Shown: piece by piece, positions 17,017-24,389 of the stretch | How the letters are laid out: each line of letters opens with the position of its first letter | How positions within the stretch are numbered: position 1 is the first letter of the stretch | Assembly (NCBI GenBank): GCA_016930175.1 | Contig: JAFGHJ010000018.1 | Location: forward strand, 37,625-101,624 | Origin: Caldifarciminota bacterium | GTDB taxonomy: Bacteria > Hydrothermota > UBA3072 | Length of the DNA stretch: 64,000 bases | Direction: 5' to 3' | Made by a program: the position numbers and the translations under genes | The notes under the pieces: model-generated | Told to the model about the DNA's origin: nothing | Seen by the model: the letters and a program-made list of their open reading frames with translations, nothing else | Database searches by the model: none

Positions 17017-17724
17017 ATGTGTGACAAATATTTTACTCTTCACGATTTGCCGCAGGAGGATAGACCAAGGGAACGGTTGAAAGAGGTCGGGGTCGATAAC
17101 CTTTCAATTCAGGAACTTCTGGCACTGGTAGTCGAAAAAGGCAGAAAAGGAAAGAGTGTTCTCTCTGTTTCTCAAAACTTACTGGCAAGGTTCGGAAATC
17201 TTGCCAAAATGAAGGAAGCATCGATCGAGGAATTGCAGGAAGTCGATGGGATTGGTTTTGCTACCGCGTGTAAATTGAAAGCGGCTTTAAAACTGGGAGA
17301 GAAAGCTTTAAGTAAACATAATAAATTCGATTATCAGATTACTACACCGAAAGATGTGTTTGAATTGCTCAAAAATGATATGGGAAATAAAAAGAAAGAA
17401 CATTTTAAAATATTGTCTTTAACTACGAGAAAAAAACTTATTAGTATAGATGATATATCGATCGGTATTCTGGATAGTAGTCTCGCGCATCCGAGAGAAA
17501 TATTTAAACCCGCCATTCAAAACTCCGCCGCTTCGATTATATTGGTTCATAATCACCCATCAGGTGATCCAACTCCGAGTAAAGATGATATAAAGATGAC
17601 GGAGAGGCTAATCGAAGCAGGAAAAATCATAGGAATAGAAATCGACGACCATGTGATTATTTCGGATAATTTATTCGCCAGCCTCCGAAGCGACCCCAAA
17701 ACATCGAGGTTGTGGAGAAAATAA
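17017..17724 (+). CDS. radC: RadC/JAB-domain protein
   Basis: 235 aa. The N-terminal half has UPF0758 and helix-hairpin-helix-like segments (LQEVDGIGFATACKLKAAL). The C-terminal half has the JAB/MPN metalloprotease motif HNHPSGDPTPSKDD with the upstream conserved Glu. Named as a DNA repair protein, although its role remains debated. The first 41 bp are duplicated at 15953. The last about 12 codons (SDPKTSRLWRK) replace the usual ending and match the tail of the next gene, glpQ. Confidence 0.9.
   Translation: MCDKYFTLHDLPQEDRPRERLKEVGVDNLSIQELLALVVEKGRKGKSVLSVSQNLLARFGNLAKMKEASIEELQEVDGIGFATACKLKAALKLGEKALSKHNKFDYQITTPKDVFELLKNDMGNKKKEHFKILSLTTRKKLISIDDISIGILDSSLAHPREIFKPAIQNSAASIILVHNHPSGDPTPSKDDIKMTERLIEAGKIIGIEIDDHVIISDNLFASLRSDPKTSRLWRK
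17683..17724 (+). repeat. 3'-end repeat shared by radC and glpQ, copy 1
   Basis: cgaagcgaccccaaaacatc and the following bases to the stop are about 78% identical by eye to 18418-18453 and read in the same frame (RSDPKTSRLWRK versus RSDLKTSGLWRK). The two host proteins are unrelated, so this is a dispersed element captured as coding sequence. Confidence 0.65.
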
Positions 17725-17754
17725 AATTTTGGGCGTTTTTATTTTCTAATATGT

Positions 17755-18459
17755 ATGGCTAAAATAGTCGGGCATAGAGGCGCGGCAGGATACGCACCGG
17801 AAAATACCATTCTCTCCTTTAAAACGGCTATCGATATCGGGTGCGATGAAACCGAGTTGGATGTGAGATTATCAAAGGATAGTAAGGTCGTTGTGATTCA
17901 TGATGAAGAAGTATCACGGGTTACCGATGGTTCGGGTTTCGTGAATGAAATGAGCCTGGCGGAATTGAAAAAATTGAATTGCCCTGAAAAACAAAAAATC
18001 CCGACTTTGCAGGAAGTTATCGATTTCTGTAAAGGTAAGATAGGTCTCCTGATAGAGCTGAAAGTACCGGGAACGCCGAAGAAAGTCAATCGAATAATCT
18101 TAAAAAATAAAATCATGGGAAATGTTGCCGTGATTTCCTTTCATTACGAATTGCTGCGCGAGATTAAAAAATTAAATCCGAAGTTAAGAGCAGGTCTGTT
18201 GTTTGAAAAATGTTCCGAAGAAATATGGAAATTGGCAGAAGAGATACCGATCGATTTTATTGGTCCGCGGAAAGACATCGTTACCAAAGGAATTGTCGAC
18301 AGAGCTCATAAAATGGGTAAGACAGTATATGCTTACCATGTCAACGATGAAAATACCGGAAAAGATTTTTTGTCTTTAGGAGTAGATGAAATCGGTACGG
18401 ACTTTCCAAAATTGTTTAGAAGTGACCTCAAAACCTCGGGATTATGGAGGAAAACTTAG
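17755..18459 (+). CDS. glpQ: Glycerophosphodiester phosphodiesterase
   Basis: 234 aa cytosolic GDPD. It has the catalytic start HRGAAGYAPENT, metal ligands in DETELDVRLSKD, VVIHDEEVSRVTDGSG, LLIELKVPG and the ending GVDEIGTDFP. It hydrolyses glycerophosphodiesters from phospholipid turnover to glycerol-3-phosphate and an alcohol. It lies 30 nt after radC and may be co-transcribed. Its C-terminal RSDLKTSGLWRKT comes from a repeat also found at the radC end. Confidence 0.9.
   Translation: MAKIVGHRGAAGYAPENTILSFKTAIDIGCDETELDVRLSKDSKVVVIHDEEVSRVTDGSGFVNEMSLAELKKLNCPEKQKIPTLQEVIDFCKGKIGLLIELKVPGTPKKVNRIILKNKIMGNVAVISFHYELLREIKKLNPKLRAGLLFEKCSEEIWKLAEEIPIDFIGPRKDIVTKGIVDRAHKMGKTVYAYHVNDENTGKDFLSLGVDEIGTDFPKLFRSDLKTSGLWRKT
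18415..18459 (+). repeat. 3'-end repeat shared by radC and glpQ, copy 2
   Basis: agaagtgacctcaaaacctc and following bases match the radC tail at 17683-17724, in frame. Directly after the stop the sequence runs into a taggtattaggttttaggt periodic repeat. Confidence 0.65.
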
Positions 18460-18755
18460 GTCTTAGGTATTTGGTTTTAGGTTTTAGGTTTTAGAAAACA
18501 TAGTCACCAGTCCTCAGTCTCTAGTCACCGGTCAAAGAAACAAACAAAAGGGAGAATAGGGTTAGGCCTTAAAACATGAAAAGATTTCAAAATAATCGCG
18601 GAAAATCAGCTCGCAGCTTACGGCCCACAGCCAACCGCTAAAAAACAACAAAAAAACTTCTTGTCTTTGTGTGAACTAGAGTTTCGAGTTTAAAGTTTCG
18701 TGTTTCGAGTAACAAAAAAATCTGTGATAATCTGTGTAATCTTGTGGTTCATTCC
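18460..18755. repeat. Periodic intergenic repeat mosaic before the caspase-like operon
   Basis: Successive stretches of ttaggttttaggt, agtcaccagtcctcagtc, agtttcgagtttaaagtttc and gtgataatctgtgtaatctt type, all of which recur in other gaps of the window. No ORF. It ends directly at the promoter TTGACT of the next operon. Confidence 0.6.
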
Positions 18756-18784
18756 TTGACTTTTATCTTGCTTTTTAATATTAT
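18756..18784 (+). promoter_or_regulatory. Promoter for caspase-like/ubiquitin-like operon
   Basis: TTGACT (18756-18761), 17 nt, TATTAT (18779-18784). The leader is about 110 nt and contains a third partial copy of the radC 5' sequence before an AAAAAAGGAGG ribosome site. Confidence 0.6.
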
Positions 18785-18845
18785 TAATGACAAAATCTAA
18801 AAGAGAAGTGATAGATAAAAGAAATTTGAAATATATTCGATAAAA

Positions 18846-18862
18846 CACGATTTGCTGCAGGA
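18846..18862 (+). repeat. Third partial copy of the radC 5'-end repeat
   Basis: CACGATTTGCTGCAGGA differs by one base from CACGATTTGCCGCAGGA within radC codons 9-14 (17041) and its duplicate (15977). It is non-coding here, in the leader of the next operon. Confidence 0.6.
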
Positions 18863-18900
18863 AAATATTGAAGAGTGTTAATAAAAAAGGAGGCATTATA

Positions 18901-19614
18901 ATGGGTGATAAGAAAAGTTCAAAATCTTCGGACAAAAGAAAGCCTGAAGCTCAAGAGCTTGTACTCTGGCTATATAGAGATTACGCGACAAGGGTAAGCA
19001 AAAATCTTTGGCCCTGGGAAAAAGCGCGGTGGTACGAGTTAGTGTTTTGCATACTTGCCACCATTGGGGAACCCGAAGTTATGTCAGCCACTATACGTCA
19101 TCTCACAACAATTATGGCAAGGTTGGGTCTTCTGGAATTGAGTTCATTAGCCGGGCTTAAATTTCCCGGAAATCCGCAAAAATCAGAATCTCCAATACTT
19201 ACTACAATCGATACTTTGTTACAAAGGGTGGGTTTTACCCCTGAAAAAGCAAAATTTGCGTTAAATATAATCTGTACAGCGGCTTCCAGTATAGGGAAAA
19301 AGTATGACGGTAAGGTGCAAAATTATCTTCGAAAGTATGGAGACCACATGCTTGAACACATTAATGAGGATTTTGGTATCGATGGATTTGATGAGGCGCC
19401 AAGAGCCATAGCTATTTGGTTGCAGAACACCTTGAATATGCCCGTTCCCGCATCAAATCCGTTTGCCGACCAGGCGTGCGAAAGCCTGGGTGTAAAATAC
19501 GAAGAACTGGTAAAAGCAGCTTATAAACAGGATATAAACGTTGCTTTATTGGACGACGCCCTGAGGGCGTACTGGGGGAGGAGGATAAAAGATAAGCAAG
19601 GCAGTAATGTCTGA
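18901..19614 (+). CDS. Helical protein, possible inactive EndoIII-like (HhH-GPD) fold
   Basis: 237 aa from ATG 18901 behind AAAAAAGGAGGCATTATA; the track start 11 codons earlier has no site. It is all-helical after a Lys/Ser-rich N-terminus. Residues about 40-215 follow the order of helices in endonuclease III: LATIGEPEVMSATIRHLTTI, LLQRVGFTPEKAKFALNII, KKYDGKV, then GIDGFDEAPRAIAIWL and ASNPFADQACESLG. The catalytic Lys of the HhH hairpin and the Asp of the VDTH motif would be absent. This resemblance is my inference and not a firm assignment. First gene of a three-gene operon with the caspase-like and ubiquitin-like proteins. Confidence 0.5.
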   Translation: MGDKKSSKSSDKRKPEAQELVLWLYRDYATRVSKNLWPWEKARWYELVFCILATIGEPEVMSATIRHLTTIMARLGLLELSSLAGLKFPGNPQKSESPILTTIDTLLQRVGFTPEKAKFALNIICTAASSIGKKYDGKVQNYLRKYGDHMLEHINEDFGIDGFDEAPRAIAIWLQNTLNMPVPASNPFADQACESLGVKYEELVKAAYKQDINVALLDDALRAYWGRRIKDKQGSNV

Positions 19615-19648
19615 GTGGATTTTTGCGAATTAAAAGAGAGGAGTAATA

Positions 19649-21481
19649 ATGAGGAAGAAGATTTATTTCTTAGGCGGTTTTCTAAGTAAGGAAGAAAGGA
19701 AGGAGAAATTTGATATTTATTCCAAGAAATTAAAGGCTGAATACCGTGATTTTGCAGAGGACAACGAACGTTTCTCAGAATTTGAGTTTGTTCACAAGCC
19801 CAAGTGCGATAGACAAGAGTTAACCAAAATCTTAAAAAGCGAAGATACGTACGGCATTATATGGTTTTCGCATGGCGATGGTAAAGGCCGTATTATGGCT
19901 TACCATAAATGGATCGATGATGAGCCTTGGAAAGTTTGGAATGTTGGTGAAGATGGAGAGCGTAAGATAAACCCACAAGTATATAATGAAACTTTAGTAA
20001 ATCCCAAAGATTTGGAAGGTAAAGCCGGTCTCAATGTGAAGTTTTTTGGAGTTTTTGGCTGTGGAGCCGAAAAACTGAAGGAAGCATGGGAAAAAACAGC
20101 CCCAGGAGGTTTAGTGAAAGCGCATGCTGGCGATCTATTGAAAACTGAATACGAAAAATGTTCTAACATCGATCATTTTGGAACCTGGATTAAAGGAGAT
20201 AGCCAGAAAATTTTTGAGCATATTCTCAAAAGAACTCCTATGGTACCCGACGCGTCAATATACACTCAAGACCCGGGAGATGCGGGAGTTGTGCCTGCCG
20301 GCGGAATGCAGTCTCCTTCTAAAAAAGCACCTGATGCATCAATATACGACCAGAAAGATGCGGGAGGACCGAGTTCTTCAAAAATGCCTGACGTTTCAGA
20401 CAGGATAAAAATTTTGGGATATGAGGATATTGAGGATTCAGGTCAGTTCAAAGGACCTAACAGATTATCGGAATTCGCTGAAGGGTTAAAAGGAGGAAAT
20501 GAACCGGAGTTTTCTATAGTACCTGAATTATCGGACAGGATAAAAATATTGGATGATACAGTGGCAACCGGTCCCAGGATAAATCAATTCGACGAAATTC
20601 CTAGATTATCCGATTACGCAGAAGGGCTGGATAGAGGGAGACAAATGGAAGGCCCCCCAGGTATTGCACATGGAGAATTTTCTGTAATTCCTGATTATGC
20701 AGACAGGATTAATATATTGGATAATATTCCGGGAAGAAATCCCGATATGGAAGTTTTCAGAGGGCCTAACAGATTATCCGATTACGCAGAAGGGCTGGAT
20801 AGAGGGAGACAAATGGAAGGCCCCCCAGGTATTGCACATGGAGAATTTTCTATAATTCCTGACTCTTCACTCAGTAATATGTTGACTAATTATGATCATC
20901 TTTGGGGGATTGACAAATCGTCCGACAATGCAGAAGCGTTGAAGATAGCGAGGCAAATAGGGCCGCACTCAACCGAGACGCCATTCGGAGGAAGTGCTGT
21001 AACTCACGCTTTTTTGGAGAATAGAAATATTTTAGATGGTATTCGAGAGAGAAGCCACAATATGGATCATTTTGAATCACCTAACAGATTATCCGATTAC
21101 GCAGAAGGGCTGGATAGAGGTAGACAAATAGGAGGCCCCCCAGGTATTGCACATGGAGAATTTTCTATAATTCCTGATTTTTCGCAAAGGATGAATTTGG
21201 GAGGGAATATAGACGGAGGTCTTCACGGTGGACATCAGTTAGGAGAACCTTTAACGAAACAATGGGAACATAATGGATGGGACAGACCCTTTCAAAGTGG
21301 ATCCGGAACATTTCAGAATATGGGTCCTCAACAATCAATTAATACGCCTTTCCCTTCTGCACATCAGCCCCTTGGTCAATTATCCGCAGGCACTTTCCAG
21401 AATATGGCGCCCGTTCAATCCCATGCTGGTTATACTCCCAATCTACTTCAACAGCTTGGTAGCTCCCTTCAAAGGGGATAA
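19649..21481 (+). CDS. Caspase-like (clan CD) protein with repetitive C-terminal tail
   Basis: 610 aa, start ATG after GAGAGGAGTAATA. Residues 1-200 look like a caspase/clostripain/CHAT fold. A strand ending in a His-Gly (GIIWFSHGDGKG, H75) is followed by a strand ending in a Cys-Gly (VKFFGVFGCGAE, C138), the usual catalytic dyad. From about 220 onward the protein is Pro/Gly-rich and repetitive. ASIY and SDRIKIL units come first, then three near-identical copies of NRLSDYAEGLDRGRQ followed by GPPGIAHGEFS. It ends in a Gln/Pro-rich tail with two FQNM motifs. No signal peptide. It is probably a protease acting with the two flanking gene products. No known named family is recognised. Confidence 0.65.
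   Translation: MRKKIYFLGGFLSKEERKEKFDIYSKKLKAEYRDFAEDNERFSEFEFVHKPKCDRQELTKILKSEDTYGIIWFSHGDGKGRIMAYHKWIDDEPWKVWNVGEDGERKINPQVYNETLVNPKDLEGKAGLNVKFFGVFGCGAEKLKEAWEKTAPGGLVKAHAGDLLKTEYEKCSNIDHFGTWIKGDSQKIFEHILKRTPMVPDASIYTQDPGDAGVVPAGGMQSPSKKAPDASIYDQKDAGGPSSSKMPDVSDRIKILGYEDIEDSGQFKGPNRLSEFAEGLKGGNEPEFSIVPELSDRIKILDDTVATGPRINQFDEIPRLSDYAEGLDRGRQMEGPPGIAHGEFSVIPDYADRINILDNIPGRNPDMEVFRGPNRLSDYAEGLDRGRQMEGPPGIAHGEFSIIPDSSLSNMLTNYDHLWGIDKSSDNAEALKIARQIGPHSTETPFGGSAVTHAFLENRNILDGIRERSHNMDHFESPNRLSDYAEGLDRGRQIGGPPGIAHGEFSIIPDFSQRMNLGGNIDGGLHGGHQLGEPLTKQWEHNGWDRPFQSGSGTFQNMGPQQSINTPFPSAHQPLGQLSAGTFQNMAPVQSHAGYTPNLLQQLGSSLQRG
20603..20694 (+). repeat. Intragenic 92-bp repeat, copy 1
   Basis: agattatccgattacgcaga through gcacatggagaattttct plus the following bases. 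Nearly identical copies are at 20771-20862 and 21086-21177, encoding RLSDYAEGLDRGRQ and GPPGIAHGEFS. Near-identity at the DNA level implies recent duplication or gene conversion. Confidence 0.85.
20771..20862 (+). repeat. Intragenic 92-bp repeat, copy 2
   Basis: Second near-identical unit, 168 bp downstream of copy 1. The intervening sequence encodes the variable SDRINILDN-type spacer. Confidence 0.85.
21086..21177 (+). repeat. Intragenic 92-bp repeat, copy 3
   Basis: Third unit, 315 bp after copy 2, with a few substitutions (DRGRQIGGPP instead of DRGRQMEGPP). The stretch between copies 2 and 3 looks like a diverged unit (SSDNAEALKIARQIG). Confidence 0.8.
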
Positions 21482-21494
21482 AAAGGAGGTTACT

Positions 21495-22019
21495 ATGCCC
21501 GATGTCGTCATTAGACTTCGAATAGGGAAACAAATTATCCGTATGGCTTTACCTTCGGATGTTCCAATCGACGATTTGCTCAATGAATTGCTTTCCAAAT
21601 TCCGTTTGCCTACCCGGGAAAAAGACGGCAGTCCGATCAATTATCAAGTGCGTCATGTGAAGAGTGGAAATATACTTACGAAAGACGCAACACTGGGTGA
21701 AGAAGGTATTTCAAAAGACGATACTGACGATACTTTTGAACTCGTGATAAAAACACCTCGTATTAATGTCACTGAAGGAGTAAGGGAGGGACAAACCCGG
21801 CAAACAACTTTAACGAGAAATAAGACATATGTGCAAGAGGGTGGTAACGACTCTCCGGACATTCTCTTTAATATAGGATTCTTTTTAGTTTACTGTATAG
21901 CCGGGGGATTATTAGGAAGTTTGGCAGTAAGATTAGTAACGGGGGGTAATATTCTTATCGGCAGTATCATAGGTTTCATCATAGGCTTAATTATTTGGTT
22001 TATAAGGGAAATTTACTAA
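21495..22019 (+). CDS. Ubiquitin-like (YukD-type) membrane protein
   Basis: 174 aa from ATG 21495, 13 nt after the previous stop and behind AAAGGAGGT; the track start inside the previous gene is rejected. Residues about 3-85 read as a beta-grasp ubiquitin-like domain: VVIRLRIGKQIIRMALPSD, a helix DDLLNELLSKFRLP, INYQVRHVKSGNIL, then ATLGEEGISKDD and FELVIK. This resembles YukD/EsaB-like modules. A Thr/Arg-rich linker leads to two C-terminal membrane helices (about 122-172), so the domain should face the cytosol. No diglycine end is present, so conjugation in the eukaryotic manner is unlikely. It probably recruits the caspase-like protein to the membrane (inference). Confidence 0.65.
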   Translation: MPDVVIRLRIGKQIIRMALPSDVPIDDLLNELLSKFRLPTREKDGSPINYQVRHVKSGNILTKDATLGEEGISKDDTDDTFELVIKTPRINVTEGVREGQTRQTTLTRNKTYVQEGGNDSPDILFNIGFFLVYCIAGGLLGSLAVRLVTGGNILIGSIIGFIIGLIIWFIREIY

Positions 22020-22359
22020 TATCAAAAGATAGTAGGTGAGCATCAGGTTCGATGTCTCAGTTAGTAACGAGGATAGTGGTCAGATCTTGTTCTTTGAATT
22101 TTTGGGATCAAAACCAGAATCCATAAACTGGTATAATGAGAAGGTGCATTTGGGATAAGAAAGGCGGTTATTATTAAGGTGATAGACTTTGATACCTGGA
22201 TGAAGAAATATAAAGAAGAAAATGATCATGATTAAGTAGGGAGTAGAAAATAGCAAAGTTTTAGGTCTCGGGTTTTAGTTCATCATTCGTGGTTAATAAT
22301 TTTCAAAAGTGAATAAAATGTACAATATATAATATATTACAATAAAAGGAGGTAAAAAA
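22020..22359. other. 340-nt gap without a convincing gene
   Basis: Contains a 19-codon reading frame near 22181-22237 ending KKYKEENDHD that may be the 3' remnant of a small antitoxin-like gene. A ttttaggtctcgggttttag repeat and an AT-rich run before the PspC ribosome site (AAAGGAGGTAAAAAA) make up the rest. No clear terminator is visible after the ubiquitin-like gene. Confidence 0.4.
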
Positions 22360-22542
22360 ATGAGAAAACTATACCGTTCTAAGGATTATCGTGCGATTGC
22401 TGGAGTTTGTGGGGGATTAAGCGAGTATTTTAATATCGATCCGATAATTTTTCGCATGATCTTCATTGCCTTATTGGTCAATGGAGGTGCGGGTATAATA
22501 ATTTATTTCCTTATGTGGATTTTTGTGCCAGCTAAACGTTGA
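22360..22542 (+). CDS. PspC domain protein
   Basis: 60 aa stand-alone PspC domain: RKLYRSKDYRAIAGVCGGLS, then YFNIDPIIFRMIF and one long membrane helix ending MWIFVPAKR. Such proteins belong to envelope-stress (phage-shock) responses. No pspA or other psp gene is nearby. Preceded by a perfect ribosome site. Confidence 0.9.
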   Translation: MRKLYRSKDYRAIAGVCGGLSEYFNIDPIIFRMIFIALLVNGGAGIIIYFLMWIFVPAKR

Positions 22543-22644
22543 AATGGAACATAGTCACCAGTTGCTAGTCAAATTTTGTTAGTGGGTTAGTGTGTAAAAA
22601 ACCGCCCGCTCACGACGAAAAAATAAAGGCGAAAAGGAGGAAAT

Positions 22645-23284
22645 GTGAACATTGTCATTCGAAGGGAAAAAACAACTGATTATCGAATTGTTGAAGAATT
22701 AACTCGAGAGGCATTTTGGAACCTTCATTTTCCCGGATGTGTTGAACATTATCTTGTGCATATATTAAGAAACCATCCTGACTTTATTGAGGAAATGGAT
22801 TTTGTCGCTGAGTTTAATAATAAAGTAATAGGTAATATCATGTATACAAAACCATTTGTCACCGACGAAGAAGAGAATAAAATTAATACTATTACCTTTG
22901 GTCCAGTAAGTGTTCTGCCTGAGTATCAAAGAAAAGGTGTCGGTTCTGCATTAATCAATTATACCAAAGAAATTGCTGTTAAAAATAAATCAAATGCAAT
23001 AATCATTCTTGGTCATCCTCATAACTATTGTAAATATGGCTTTAAGAATTCAAGAGATTACTTGATTAGTGATACCGAAGGGAGATATCCCGTACGGGCA
23101 ATTAGTGCTTGAGCTTGAAAAAGGGATGTTTGAAGGGAAAAAATGGAAATTTCATTATAGTTCTACATTTGATATAGACTCGAAAAAAGCTGATGAATTC
23201 GATAATCAGTTTCCTCCAAAAAAGAAAGAGTTTAAAACATCACAGGTAGAATTTTCAATTGCTGTTCGAGCATATCTTGATTAA
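22645..23284 (+). pseudogene. GNAT N-acetyltransferase with a frameshift
   Basis: GTG start after AAAAGGAGGAAAT. Residues 1-145 are a GNAT acetyltransferase (FGPVSVLPEYQRKGVGSALI is the acetyl-CoA loop; ILGHPHNYCKYGFK follows). At about 23,085 the frame is lost. The expected continuation DIPYGQLVLELEKGMFEGK and the C-terminal FPPKKKE segment are in another frame up to 23284. Deleting one base in gaagggagatatcccg restores a full protein of about 213 residues. It is either a real pseudogene or an assembly error. Confidence 0.8.
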
Positions 23285-23378
23285 AATAAAGGCAAATTGG
23301 GCAGGTCTTGGGTATTAATTCTTAGTTCGTCGTTCCCGGTTCGTAGTTAATTAGAGTTTCGTGTTTCGATTTAAAAAA

Positions 23379-23663
23379 TTATTCTTCCTTGAATCCTATT
23401 GTAAACATCCTTTCTAAATCATGGCGTGAATAGCTGCGGAAAGCTATCATTGTTTCTGTTTTAATAATCCCTTCCATTTTTAACATTTGCTTGGTAACAA
23501 GATCGGCAAGTTTCTCATTATCGGATACTCTTATTATAGCAGCCAGATCAAAACGTCCACTTATAGAATAAACTTCTGAAATACCCTTTATCTTGGAAAG
23601 TTTCTGCGCCAATTCATTAATACTTTCTCGCTCTGCGTTTATAAGTATAATTGCCGTTACCAT
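23379..23663 (-). CDS. Stand-alone Lrp/AsnC ligand-binding (RAM) domain protein
   Basis: 94 aa covering only the RAM/AsnC effector domain: TAIILINAERESINELAQKL, GISEVYSISGRFDLAAII, then LVTKQMLKMEGIIKTETMIAF. No helix-turn-helix is present. Such proteins bind amino acids or other small metabolites and oligomerise. Transcribed from its own minus promoter. Confidence 0.9.
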   Translation of the reverse strand: MVTAIILINAERESINELAQKLSKIKGISEVYSISGRFDLAAIIRVSDNEKLADLVTKQMLKMEGIIKTETMIAFRSYSRHDLERMFTIGFKEE

Positions 23664-23685
23664 ATTTCTCTCCTTGTTTTAGATA

Positions 23686-23714
23686 AATATAAAAGCAAAT
23701 GTCTGCTTAGTCAA
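23686..23714 (-). promoter_or_regulatory. Promoter for Lrp/AsnC-like gene
   Basis: Minus strand TTGACT (23714-23709), 17 nt, TATATT (23691-23686), about 25 nt upstream of the ATG. Confidence 0.55.
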
Positions 23715-23797
23715 GGTAGCAACCTTCTTTCTTATAACAGCCCTGCAGACCGGCATTTTAAATACTTCGTATGCTCTGTGATAGTATTTGGGTCCCC

Positions 23798-23825
23798 TTG
23801 ACTTTTCTTGAAAATAAAGTATTTT
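23798..23825 (+). promoter_or_regulatory. Candidate promoter for RRM protein
   Basis: CCTTGACT context with TTGACT (23798-23803), 16 nt, TATTTT (23820-23825). It would give a leader of about 175 nt. Confidence 0.45.
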
Positions 23826-23840
23826 AGTAATAGTAAATGT

Positions 23841-23950
23841 AGGTTAACGAACCTTCAAGATCGTAAGGATTATAATTGCTTTCTTATTTGTTTATCTACC
23901 TTCTGGTTTTGCCGGTTAAATGTCATGATACGTTTTCCGTAAAAGCGTAT
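23841..23950 (+). promoter_or_regulatory. Structured 5' leader of RRM gene
   Basis: Two hairpins are visible: AGGTT-AACG-AACCT (23841-23854), and ATACGTTTT-CCGT-AAAAGCGTAT (23928-23950, one G-U pair). A long structured leader before an RNA-binding protein suggests post-transcriptional or cold-shock-like control (inference). Confidence 0.4.
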
Positions 23951-24006
23951 GCGGATTTAATTACATTTACAAAATTATGTAAATATTCAAACCCTGAGGA
24001 GGTAAT

Positions 24007-24312
24007 ATGAATATATACGTAGCCACCATTTCACCGCAAATAGCCGAAGAAGAAATAAAAGAAGCTTTTGCGGCTTATGGAAAGCTCTCTTCGTTTAAAT
24101 TAATTAAAGATAATTACACAGGCGCATTAAAAGGATTTGGATTTATCGAAATGCCTAAGAAAACTGAAGCAGAAGCCGCAATTGCCGGTTTAAACGGTAA
24201 AAAATTTAAAGGTAAAAAACTTACCGTAAAGGAAGCTCGTTCGAATCCGGATGGCATTATATTTGGTCCTAGAGGAAAAATTAGAACATCCAGTTACGGC
24301 TTTTCCAGATAA
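24007..24312 (+). CDS. RRM-type RNA-binding protein
   Basis: 101 aa with one RNA recognition motif: RNP2 MNIYVATIS at the N-terminus and RNP1 LKGFGFIEM near residue 57, then GLNGKKFKGKKLTVKEA. The short basic tail (GPRGKIRTSS) resembles cyanobacterial and other bacterial Rbp proteins. It probably binds single-stranded RNA and acts as an RNA chaperone. The ATG follows GAGGAGGTAAT and the leader is long and structured. Confidence 0.92.
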   Translation: MNIYVATISPQIAEEEIKEAFAAYGKLSSFKLIKDNYTGALKGFGFIEMPKKTEAEAAIAGLNGKKFKGKKLTVKEARSNPDGIIFGPRGKIRTSSYGFSR

Positions 24313-24389
24313 TCAAACTATTATTTGTCTGAAAACATAGCTTTTTACGGATAGAAGCCCATGGCTTTTTTGAATAATCTAGTGCCTCG

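Noticed and set aside
17017-17724. RadC JAB domain as a deubiquitinase-like partner of the ubiquitin-like protein at 21495
   Set aside because: radC is a common housekeeping-type gene, separated by glpQ and a different promoter; proximity alone does not support a link.
20603-21177. Regularly repeated near-identical DNA that could suggest a CRISPR array
   Set aside because: Units are 92 bp, unequally spaced, and lie in frame within one long ORF; they encode protein repeats.
22181-22237. Nineteen-codon frame ending KKYKEENDHD
   Set aside because: Too short, no recognised family and only a weak ribosome site; mentioned only as a possible remnant.
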